Assembly: GCA_003131945.1 (NCBI GenBank)
Contig: PKWD01000157.1
Location: 5,150 to 10,923, forward strand
Reading direction: 5' to 3'
From: Acidimicrobiaceae bacterium
GTDB taxonomy: Bacteria > Actinomycetota > Acidimicrobiia > Acidimicrobiales > UBA8190
Length of the DNA stretch: 5,774 nucleotides
This document shows positions 1 to 5,774 of this stretch, piece by piece (the first letter of the stretch is position 1; each line of letters begins with the position of its first letter). The position numbers were made by a program, and so were the translations under genes. The notes under the pieces are model-generated. The model was not told the DNA's origin, ran no database searches, and saw only the letters and a list, made by a program, of their open reading frames with translations.

Positions 1-831
1 GGCAACCTGCCCGAGGCCGAGTTCAACGAGCAGGGGACCGTCGACATGGCCGAGTCGCAACTCACGGCCAAGTCCGTCGCCTTGCGTCAACTGGGCTATT
101 CCGTACCCGAGCACGATGCCGGTGCCACCGTCTACGGGATCCTGCCGGGAACCCCCGGATACCGTGTCCTCAAGGTGGGAGACGTCATCACCTCGGTCGA
201 CGGGGTGGCGACCCCCGATCCCACCATCTTGCAATCCGTCACCCGCACTCATCAGCCCGGCCAGACGATCACCCTGCGTGTCGGCTCCATCGCCCACCCG
301 ACACCGGGACATGATGTAACGCTGCGTCTGGCTTCGATTCGTGCACAGAACAAGACGGAGCCCTTCATCGGCATCGAGAACATGGGTACCCAGCCCGTTT
401 ACGACTTTCCCTTCTCCATCAAGATCAATTCCGATCAGATCGGCGGTCCCTCCGCCGGCCTGGCCTGGACCCTCGGGATCATCAACACCCTCTCCGGTGG
501 TCATCTGACCGGCGGTCTCACCATCGCCGCCAGCGGCACCATCCGTCCCGACGGGAGCGTCGGTGACGTCGGTGGAGTGGAGCAGAAGACCGTCGCCGTC
601 GAGCGCGCCGGTGCCACCGTGTTCTTCGTCCCCGACTACCCCGACTCTGTCGACCCCGCCCGCTCCAAGGCGACCCCGAACCTCAAAGTCTTCCCGGTGT
701 CCTCGTTGGGTCAGGCCCTCAAGGATCTCCAGTCCCTCGGTGGCCGCCTCGGCCCCGCCGGGGCCGGACCTCCGGCCGGTCCCGGTGGCCACAGCGTGCC
801 CAACGACTGGCAGGACTCACCGTGGTCGTGA
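1..831 (+). CDS. YlbL-type PDZ and Lon-like (S16) membrane serine protease, 5'-truncated by the window edge
   Basis: The frame is open from base 1, so the 276 residues seen are the C-terminal part of a longer protein; the ATG at base 46 is probably internal, because the stretch before it (LPEAEFNEQGTVDMAESQ) fits the segment that precedes the PDZ domain in YlbL proteins. Numbering from base 1, a PDZ domain spans about residues 33-112 (LKVGDVITSVDG at its core) and a Lon-type S16 protease domain about 115-245. The expected Ser-Lys catalytic dyad is present: Ser151 in GGPSAG (codon at 451) and Lys196 in GGVEQKTVAV (codon at 586). No AAA+ ATPase module is visible. Family members are anchored by one N-terminal membrane helix with the protease outside the cytoplasm; that helix would lie upstream of this window. 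In Bacillus subtilis, YlbL helps remove the division inhibitor YneA after DNA damage; the substrate here is unknown. The tail after residue 245 is Gly/Pro-rich. Family assignment is firm, physiological role is not. Confidence 0.93.
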   Translation, partial: GNLPEAEFNEQGTVDMAESQLTAKSVALRQLGYSVPEHDAGATVYGILPGTPGYRVLKVGDVITSVDGVATPDPTILQSVTRTHQPGQTITLRVGSIAHPTPGHDVTLRLASIRAQNKTEPFIGIENMGTQPVYDFPFSIKINSDQIGGPSAGLAWTLGIINTLSGGHLTGGLTIAASGTIRPDGSVGDVGGVEQKTVAVERAGATVFFVPDYPDSVDPARSKATPNLKVFPVSSLGQALKDLQSLGGRLGPAGAGPPAGPGGHSVPNDWQDSPWS

Positions 832-833
832 GC

Positions 834-869
834 CGACAGAGGGCGAAGCTGTCGCGCCCCGGTGGCGCG
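834..869. repeat. Two overlapping short inverted repeats between protease gene and DivIVA-like gene
   Basis: CGACAG (834-839) pairs with CTGTCG (849-854) across a 9-base loop, and CGCGCC (853-858) pairs with GGCGCG (864-869) across a 5-base loop. The arms share bases 853-854, so the two hairpins cannot both form fully. There is no T-run after either, so a classical intrinsic terminator is not supported. They cover the -35/spacer region of the putative promoter of the next gene and could be an operator, a weak terminator for the protease gene, or chance pairing in GC-rich DNA. Confidence 0.3.
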
Positions 870-885
870 TCGTAGGCTCTGTCGC
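849..885 (+). promoter_or_regulatory. Putative leaderless promoter of the DivIVA-like gene
   Basis: A TAGGCT hexamer at 873-878 fits the actinobacterial -10 pattern TANNNT and ends 7 bases before the ATG at 886, so transcription would begin at or next to the start codon. No Shine-Dalgarno sequence stands at the usual distance from this ATG, which supports a leaderless mRNA. A -35 element is weak: CTGTCG at 849-854 with an 18-base spacer is the best candidate. The 9-mer CGTAGGCTC (871-879) recurs before the third gene. Confidence 0.6.
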
Positions 886-2676
886 ATGCCAGAGGACCGC
901 CGGCTCACGATCTCGACGTCGTCCCGCCTGCACCCCGACGAGGTGGCCCGCCACACGTTCGGAACGGCGCGGCGCGGGTTCGACCCCGCCGAGGTCCGGG
1001 TATTCCTCGAGCAGATCTCCCAAGAGATGCAGGCAGCGGCCGATCGCGAAGAAGAACTGCGCGATGCCGTCGCCGAAGCTGAACGTCGCGCCGCCAACCC
1101 CGTCCTCGACGAGGCGACACTCACCGCCGCGCTCGGACAGGAGACAGCGCGTGTGCTGCGATCGGCGCACGACGCCGCCGCCGAATTGGTCACCAAGGCC
1201 GAAGCCGACGCCACCCGATCGCGGGCCCAGGCCGAAGACGAGGCGACCCAGCTCCACACCCGGACCGAACAGAACGCTTCCGACCGGATCGGCCAGGCCG
1301 AAGCCGTCGCCTCCGACCTGCGACGGCGCACCCAGGAAGAGGTGACCTCCAAGCTCGAGGCCTCCAAGCTCGAGGCCGAGGAGCTCGTGGCCCAGGCCCG
1401 GGCCGAGTGCCGGGCCATGGTCCAAGAAGCCCAGGAGGTCCGCGCCCGGGTGCTCTCCGACCTCACCCGTCGCCGCCGGGTCCTGCACAGCCAGATCGAG
1501 CAGCTCCGGGCGGGCCGGGAGCGCTTGGCCGAGACGATCAACGGTGTCCGCCACACCGTGGACAAGATCACCGACGAGCTCTTCCGGGCCGAGGACGAAG
1601 CCCGCCTGGCCGCCGAGGCGGCCGGTCGCCTGGCCGCCTCCGATCAGGGTCCCGAGGGCCTGACCGCCGCTCCGCCCGCCGTCGACGCGACCCTCCTCCC
1701 GGCGCCCGAAGAGATCGGTACCGGGCCGGTGGACGAGGATGAGTCGAGCCGGAAGCAGGCCGTCGACGACCTCTTCGCCCGTCTCCGGGCCGAACGGGGC
1801 CGCTCCGAAGACGGCACCGACGCCGGCTCCGGATCCGACCAACAGTCGGTGGCCGCCACCGCGCCCACCGGAGAACGGGCCACGCCCGCCGAGGGACCGC
1901 CCGCCGGGCCCGACCCGGCACCCCAAGCACCGGGGTCGTCTTCGCCGGGGACCGTGGAGGCGGCGTCGGGGACGCGTGGCCTCGAAAGCGGCCCAGCCGA
2001 AGGGGCCGTCGAAACTGACGGCATCGTCCCCGATCCTCGTCTGGCCCAGCGCGACGAGTTGCTCGGTCCCGTCGTCTCCACTCTGGTCCGCCGCCTCAAG
2101 CGAGCCCTCCAGGACGACCAGAACGACATCCTCGACAGGGTGCGGGCCGGAGGTGGATGGGGGCCCGAGATCCTGCCCCCCACCGATGAACATGAACGGC
2201 GCTATGTGACCGCCGCCATCGAGCACCTGAAAAATGCGGCCCGGTCGGGCGCCACCTTCGCCGGGGGCAAGCCCGACGACGCTCCATTGGTCGATGCCGT
2301 CGCCAGCGAGTTGGCGGCGTCCATCGTCGTCCCGCTCCGACGGCGTCTCGACGGCGCTGCCGGGTCGGTCGACGCCGGGGACGACAGTGCCCTGATCGAG
2401 CACGTCGGTGCGGCATTTCGCGACTGGAAGGGTGGACGCGTCGAACGCCTGGCCGGGGATCAGGCCCTGGCCGCCTTCTCGCAGGCCTCGCTGGCCGCCG
2501 CCCCCCACGCCAGCTCGTTGCGATGGATCGTCGACGACGGCGGGACGCAGTGTCCCGATTGCGACGACAACGCACTGGCCGGACCCCTTCGTCGCGGTGA
2601 GGCATTCCCGACCGGGCATCCCTGCCCGCCCGCTCATGCCGGGTGCCGTTGCCTCCTGGCCCCGGCCGAGGCGTAG
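886..2676 (+). CDS. DivIVA-domain coiled-coil protein with C-terminal phage-head-like (Mu gpF-type) Cys/His module
   Basis: A 596-residue protein, about twice the usual DivIVA length. The ATG at 886 is preferred over the in-frame GTG at 862 because the DivIVA homology starts just after it and a -10 box sits 7 bases before it. Residues 15-48 match the DivIVA N-terminal pattern (LHPDEV, F25, RRGFDPAEV, FLEQI), which in relatives binds curved membrane and recruits wall-growth or division proteins. Residues about 40-250 are a charged Ala/Glu/Arg coiled coil with a small SKLEA duplication at 155-164. Residues 251-382 are Pro/Ala/Gly-rich and probably disordered, interrupted by a helical motif, QAVDDLFARLRAER (291-304). 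Residues 383-596 are predicted folded and helical; the end has W547, C556-x2-C559, H578, C580, H584, C587 and C589 in the arrangement CPDC...FPTGH...PPAH-x2-CRC, resembling the tail of Mu gpF / SPP1 gp7-type minor head proteins. No membrane segment or signal peptide is seen. The coding assignment is firm; function, and whether the C-terminus binds metal, are inferred. Confidence 0.88.
   Translation: MPEDRRLTISTSSRLHPDEVARHTFGTARRGFDPAEVRVFLEQISQEMQAAADREEELRDAVAEAERRAANPVLDEATLTAALGQETARVLRSAHDAAAELVTKAEADATRSRAQAEDEATQLHTRTEQNASDRIGQAEAVASDLRRRTQEEVTSKLEASKLEAEELVAQARAECRAMVQEAQEVRARVLSDLTRRRRVLHSQIEQLRAGRERLAETINGVRHTVDKITDELFRAEDEARLAAEAAGRLAASDQGPEGLTAAPPAVDATLLPAPEEIGTGPVDEDESSRKQAVDDLFARLRAERGRSEDGTDAGSGSDQQSVAATAPTGERATPAEGPPAGPDPAPQAPGSSSPGTVEAASGTRGLESGPAEGAVETDGIVPDPRLAQRDELLGPVVSTLVRRLKRALQDDQNDILDRVRAGGGWGPEILPPTDEHERRYVTAAIEHLKNAARSGATFAGGKPDDAPLVDAVASELAASIVVPLRRRLDGAAGSVDAGDDSALIEHVGAAFRDWKGGRVERLAGDQALAAFSQASLAAAPHASSLRWIVDDGGTQCPDCDDNALAGPLRRGEAFPTGHPCPPAHAGCRCLLAPAEA
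1346..1377 (+). repeat. Perfect 15-base tandem duplication inside the coiled coil
   Basis: The 15-mer TCCAAGCTCGAGGCC occurs twice head to tail (1348-1362 and 1363-1377), and the period-15 match extends back to 1346. It encodes SKLEA-SKLEA (residues 155-164 of the DivIVA-like protein). The copies are identical at every base, including synonymous positions, which suggests a recent slippage duplication that kept the frame. Confidence 0.85.
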
Positions 2677-2688
2677 GCTCCGACCCCA
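2649..2688 (+). promoter_or_regulatory. Putative leaderless promoter of the UPF0182 gene, overlapping the upstream stop codon
   Basis: TAGGCT at 2674-2679 ends 9 bases before the GTG start at 2689. Its first three bases are the TAG stop codon of the DivIVA-like gene, so the promoter core is embedded in that gene's end. No Shine-Dalgarno sequence lies close before the GTG. TTGCCT at 2649-2654 is a possible -35 element, but its 19-base spacing is long. Read-through from the upstream gene is also possible. Confidence 0.55.
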
Positions 2689-5600
2689 GTGCGCTCCCCG
2701 CAAGATCTGTCTCACCTGCCGCGTCGATCGGCGCGCCGTGGACGCGTCTGGATCATCATCGCCGTCGTCGTCCTAATCCTTCTCTTCGCCTCTTTGAAGA
2801 CGCTCGCCACCTTCTACACCGACTACCTCTGGTTCTCCTCTGTCAACCTTGCCGGGGAGTGGCGCCATCTCTTCGTCGTCAAAGCCGGACTCTTCTTCGG
2901 GTTCGCCTTCGTCTTCTTCGTCTTGCTGTGGTTGAACCTGGCCGTCGTGGACCGCCTGGCACCGAGCGAGTTAGCTCTGGGACCCGAGGACGAGCTCGTC
3001 CGTCGCTACCAGCAGCGCGTGACACCGCGTGCCGTGCTCGTCCGCAGCGTGGTGTCCGTGGTGGTGGCCCTCATCGCCGCCTCCGGTGCCATCGGCCAAT
3101 GGAAGAATTTCCTCCTCTACTCCGACGGCGTCTACTTCAGCGGTCCGAACCGCAACGATCCTCAGTTCCACAAGAACATCGGCTTCTTCCTCTTCAAGCT
3201 GCCCTTCCTCTCGTTCATCGTCCAGTGGGCCTTCGTCTCACTCGTCGTCATGGCCGTTCTCGTGGTCATCGCCCACTACCTGAACGGCGGGATCCGGGTG
3301 CAGTCGGGGGCTCCGAGCGTCGCCCCTCAAGTGAAGGTCCACATCTCGGTCCTTCTCGCCGGCATGGCTCTGGTCAAGGCCTTCGGCTACATCCTGGCCC
3401 GCTACAACCTCGACCTCTCCCAGAACGGCTATGTCCAGGGCGCCACTTACACCGACGTGCATGCCCGCCTGCCCGCACTCACTCTGCTCTTCTGGATCTC
3501 TCTGCTGGCAGCCGTGATCTTGCTCATCAACATCCGTCGGCGCGGTTGGGCCCTGCCCGTCCTCGGTGTGGGGCTGTGGGCCTTCGTCGCCATCGTCGTG
3601 GGCGCCATCTATCCCGCCATCGTCCAGGCCGTCAAAGTCAACCCGGCCCAGAACAAACTCGAGCAGCCCTATATCACCCGCAACATCGCCGCCACCCGCG
3701 CCGCCGTGGGCATCAACGACGTGACGCAGGCATCGTTCAGCGCCAACCAGTCCCTCACACCCTCCCAGGTCGTCGCCAACGCGCCCACCCTCGGCAACGT
3801 CCAGCTGTGGGACCCGACGCAGGCCGCCCCCACCTACACGAAGTTGCAGGCGACGAGGTCCTACTACTCGTTCAACACCCTCGCCATCGACCGCTACAAG
3901 ATCGACGGCAAACCTGTGCCCATGATCGTGGGCGTCCGGCAGGTGAACGACAGTGACCTTCCCTCCCAGGGATGGGTGAACACCCACCTCCAGTACACCC
4001 ACGGCTACGGCATGATCCTGGCCCCGGCCAACAATGCGAACAGCCATCAGCCCGTCTTCTCCATCTCCCAGGTACCGGACCAGTCCACACCCGGCGCGCC
4101 CAAGATCAAGCAACCCCGCGTCTACTTCGGGGTCAACAATCCGAACGCGCCCAGCGCCGCCTACGTCCTGTCCAACACCCGCCAACCGGAGATCGACTAC
4201 CAGGCGTCGGGAAGCCAACAGCCCGTGACGAGTAGCTATCACGGCACCGGCGGCGTCCAGCTCTCGAACTTCCTCGTCAAGGCCTCCTTCGCCGTCCGCT
4301 TCGGTGACTTCAACCTCCTCGTCTCCGACCTGGTGACACATCAGTCGAGACTCATGTTCGTACGCGACATCACCCAGATGGCCCAGAAGGCGGCGCCTTT
4401 CCTCAGCTACGACGCCGATCCCTATCCGGTCCTGTCCGGGGGGCAGATCTACTGGGTACTCGACGCCTACACGACGAGCGACGACTACCCCTATGCCCAG
4501 AACGTGAACACCACTTCGCTACCGGTCAACAGCGGTTTGAACCAGAACTTCAACTATGTCCGGAACTCGGTGAAGGTGGTTGTGAACGCCTACTCGGGGC
4601 AGATGAAGCTCTACGACGTGACCTCGTTGACCAAGACGAAGGACCCGATCCTCGAAACGTGGGAGAAGGTCTTCCCCGGCATGTTCACCCCCGTCTCGCA
4701 GATGCCGGCTTCGCTGCGAGCGCATCTCCGCTACCCCGAAGACCTCCTCACGGTGCAGTCGGCCACCTACGGCCGTTACCACATCACCAGTGCGCTTCCT
4801 TTCTACAACGCCACCAACGCCTGGAACGTCTCGCCCAGTGCCGGTGCCGGGTCGCCGTCGAGCGCCCTGCCGCAGACCTTCTCGACAAGTTCGCAGGGGC
4901 AGATCACCGCCCAACTGTCGCGCTCGGCACCGGAATACGAAGAGTTCCAAGTGCCCGGCCAGAGCACCCAGTCGTTCAACCTGGTGGATTCCTTCGTCCC
5001 CGTGTCCATGGGCGATCAGATCCAGACCATGGCCGGGTTGATCGTGGCCGGATCGGACCCGTCTGACTACGGCAAACTCACGGTGTTCCAGACGCCACCG
5101 ATCGACGGACCGGCTCTCGTCGACGCCGACATCTCGGCCACCCAGGCGATCTCGAAACAGATCAGTCTCCTCAACCAGAGCGGATCCAGTGTCCTGCTGG
5201 GCACCCTCCAGGTCGTCCCCATCGGCGACTCGATGCTGTACTTCCGTCCGTTCTACGTGGAGTCGACGCGCAATCCGGTCCCCAGGCTCGACTACTACAT
5301 CGTCGTCTACGCCGGCGCGCAGGGGCAGAGCAAGGTCGCCTACGACACGACCCTGCAGCGGGCTCTGGCGGATCTCTTCCAGGTGAACATCGGCAGCGGG
5401 GGAACCACCCAGCCGACCGGTCCCACCACGCCGGTGAGCGCTACCGTCCAGAACCTGATAACCCAGGCCAACCAAGATTTCCAACAAGCGCAGACCGACC
5501 TGAGGGCCGGTAACTTCGCCGCCTACGGCAACGACGAATCCGCCCTCCAAGGCGTGATCCAGAAGCTCGAGTCGGCCTCGGCCAGCACCACTCCTGCAAC

Positions 5601-5691
5601 CCCGAAGACCAAGACAAAGAAACCGGCCACCACGAGTTCGACGACGACCTCCGTGCCGGCCGGCGTGGCGCTCGGTTCGACCAAGGGATGA
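2689..5691 (+). CDS. UPF0182 family (COG1615) multi-pass membrane protein
   Basis: This complete 1000-residue protein has the length usual for UPF0182, like mycobacterial Rv0064 and Rv3193c. The GTG at 2689 is the only sensible start: it precedes the first membrane helix by 19 mostly polar, Arg-rich residues and follows the previous stop by 12 bases. Seven hydrophobic segments are visible at about residues 20-40, 61-85, 117-137, 172-197, 215-237, 264-283 and 287-312. A large region of about 315-950 follows that would face outward if the Arg-rich N-terminus is cytoplasmic. Family signatures in order are DYLWFSSV (45-52), DPQFHKNIGFF (157-167), GATYTDVHARLPAL (251-264), EQPYITRNIAATR (325-337), YYSFNTLAIDRY (392-403), NTHLQYTHGYG, APFLSYDADPYPVL, NYVRNSVKVVVNAYSG and HLRYPEDLLTVQ. 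A helical segment (about 920-960) resembles the C-terminal helices of relatives; a Thr/Ser/Lys/Pro-rich tail (about 962-1000) is probably disordered. The biochemical function of the family is unknown. I see no frameshift or missing block. Confidence 0.97.
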   Translation: MRSPQDLSHLPRRSARRGRVWIIIAVVVLILLFASLKTLATFYTDYLWFSSVNLAGEWRHLFVVKAGLFFGFAFVFFVLLWLNLAVVDRLAPSELALGPEDELVRRYQQRVTPRAVLVRSVVSVVVALIAASGAIGQWKNFLLYSDGVYFSGPNRNDPQFHKNIGFFLFKLPFLSFIVQWAFVSLVVMAVLVVIAHYLNGGIRVQSGAPSVAPQVKVHISVLLAGMALVKAFGYILARYNLDLSQNGYVQGATYTDVHARLPALTLLFWISLLAAVILLINIRRRGWALPVLGVGLWAFVAIVVGAIYPAIVQAVKVNPAQNKLEQPYITRNIAATRAAVGINDVTQASFSANQSLTPSQVVANAPTLGNVQLWDPTQAAPTYTKLQATRSYYSFNTLAIDRYKIDGKPVPMIVGVRQVNDSDLPSQGWVNTHLQYTHGYGMILAPANNANSHQPVFSISQVPDQSTPGAPKIKQPRVYFGVNNPNAPSAAYVLSNTRQPEIDYQASGSQQPVTSSYHGTGGVQLSNFLVKASFAVRFGDFNLLVSDLVTHQSRLMFVRDITQMAQKAAPFLSYDADPYPVLSGGQIYWVLDAYTTSDDYPYAQNVNTTSLPVNSGLNQNFNYVRNSVKVVVNAYSGQMKLYDVTSLTKTKDPILETWEKVFPGMFTPVSQMPASLRAHLRYPEDLLTVQSATYGRYHITSALPFYNATNAWNVSPSAGAGSPSSALPQTFSTSSQGQITAQLSRSAPEYEEFQVPGQSTQSFNLVDSFVPVSMGDQIQTMAGLIVAGSDPSDYGKLTVFQTPPIDGPALVDADISATQAISKQISLLNQSGSSVLLGTLQVVPIGDSMLYFRPFYVESTRNPVPRLDYYIVVYAGAQGQSKVAYDTTLQRALADLFQVNIGSGGTTQPTGPTTPVSATVQNLITQANQDFQQAQTDLRAGNFAAYGNDESALQGVIQKLESASASTTPATPKTKTKKPATTSSTTTSVPAGVALGSTKG

Positions 5692-5693
5692 TC

Positions 5694-5709
5694 CCCGGCC
5701 CTGGCCGGG
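5694..5709 (+). terminator. GC-rich hairpin just after the UPF0182 stop codon
   Basis: CCCGGCC (5694-5700) is followed after two bases by its exact complement GGCCGGG (5703-5709); in practice a 6-bp stem with a CCTG tetraloop. It begins 2 bases after the TGA. No T-run follows, so this would be an actinobacterial-type terminator lacking a U tract, or an mRNA 3'-end stabiliser. CCGGCCC (5695-5701) could instead pair with GGGCCGG at 5725-5731. Confidence 0.5.
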
Positions 5710-5734
5710 CGTAACCGACCCCCCGGGCCGGTGG

Positions 5735-5753
5735 TAGCCTCGATTCCCTACGA
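5735..5753 (+). promoter_or_regulatory. Putative -10 box and 5' leader of the tRNA gene
   Basis: TAGCCT at 5735-5740 fits TANNNT and resembles the TAGGCT boxes of the two upstream promoters. It ends 13 bases before the mature tRNA 5' end, so a start about 7 bases downstream of the box would leave a short leader of around 6-7 bases for RNase P to remove. No convincing -35 element is seen in the GC-rich stretch upstream. Confidence 0.5.
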
Positions 5754-5774
5754 CGCGGGGTGGAGCAGTCTGGT
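5754..5774 (+). tRNA. Initiator tRNA-fMet (CAU), 5' part only, cut by the window edge
   Basis: The last 21 bases read as acceptor strand CGCGGGG (5754-5760), T8-G9, D-stem GAGC (5763-5766) and the start of the D-loop, with the invariant A14 (5767) and G18-G19 (5772-5773). As I recall the E. coli initiator tRNA, this differs from it at one base only (T rather than C at position 16). C1, which stays unpaired against A72 in bacterial initiators, and A11 in the D-stem are initiator hallmarks, and elongator tRNAs normally have a pyrimidine at position 11. The anticodon lies beyond the window, so identity rests on the 5' half of the D-arm and acceptor stem. Confidence 0.92.

Noticed and set aside
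46..48. ATG at 46 as the true start of the PDZ protease
   Set aside because: The frame is open to the window edge and the residues before this Met fit the YlbL family, whose members also need an upstream membrane helix.
862..885. GTG at 862 as the start of the DivIVA-like protein
   Set aside because: It would add eight Arg-rich residues outside the DivIVA homology, has no ribosome site at normal distance, and would place the TAGGCT box inside the coding region.
563..1345. A plus-strand frame bridging the protease and DivIVA-like genes
   Set aside because: Its Pro/Arg/Ser-rich product crosses the S16 catalytic region and the DivIVA domain in the wrong frame.
2401..2673. The phage-head-like module as evidence of a prophage
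   Set aside because: No portal, terminase, capsid, integrase or attachment site is present; the flanking genes are ordinary chromosomal genes and the module is fused in frame to a DivIVA-type protein.
817..2715. A 632-codon open frame on the minus strand opposite the DivIVA-like gene
   Set aside because: Its translation is Gly/Arg-rich with no recognisable domain, while the plus strand encodes clear DivIVA and Cys/His motifs. Long antisense frames are expected opposite GC-rich coding sequence.
2643..3956. A 437-codon plus-strand frame overlapping the UPF0182 gene
   Set aside because: The translation is Arg/Pro/His-rich and runs out of frame across well-conserved UPF0182 motifs, so it is a shadow frame.
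3238..4341. A 367-codon minus-strand frame inside the UPF0182 gene
   Set aside because: Gly/Val/Asp-rich shadow translation without a domain, promoter or ribosome site; the opposite strand is certain coding sequence.
4519..5550. A 343-codon minus-strand frame inside the UPF0182 gene
   Set aside because: Same pattern as the other antisense frames, fully contained in a conserved gene.

Overview
The window comes from a GC-rich genome and reads as actinobacterial chromosome. The signs are a YlbL-type Lon-like protease and a UPF0182 membrane protein close together (mycobacteria carry this pair as neighbours, Rv3194c and Rv3193c), a DivIVA-type N-terminus, and leaderless-looking starts preceded by TAGGCT -10 boxes. 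I favour class Acidimicrobiia, but that is an inference from style and gene order, not a proven placement. There are no signs of mobile elements, CRISPR or recent transfer. All three protein genes and the tRNA run on the + strand.

Layout: (1) Bases 1-831 hold the 3' part of a membrane-anchored PDZ plus Lon-type (S16) serine protease; its membrane anchor lies upstream of the window. (2) After a 54-base gap with a promoter-like box and two small inverted repeats comes a 596-residue protein (886-2676). It has a DivIVA-like N-terminus, a long coiled coil, a disordered linker and a C-terminal Cys/His module that resembles the end of phage Mu gpF / SPP1 gp7-type minor head proteins. (3) Only 12 bases later, with a -10 box that overlaps the preceding stop codon, a GTG codon starts a full-length 1000-residue UPF0182 protein (2689-5691) with seven predicted membrane segments and a large extracytoplasmic region. 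(4) A 62-base spacer carries a GC-rich hairpin and a promoter-like box. (5) The window ends inside a tRNA gene whose first 21 bases match initiator tRNA-fMet.

How the genes fit together: the protease and the UPF0182 protein are envelope proteins, and DivIVA-type proteins mark curved or dividing membrane. A shared cell-envelope or division theme is therefore plausible, but no common pathway is demonstrated by the sequence. Each gene after the first appears to have its own promoter, so this is a co-oriented cluster more than a tight operon. The most unusual item is the DivIVA / phage-head-like domain combination in the middle gene. The other long open frames, including a 632-codon antisense frame opposite the middle gene, are GC-rich shadows.
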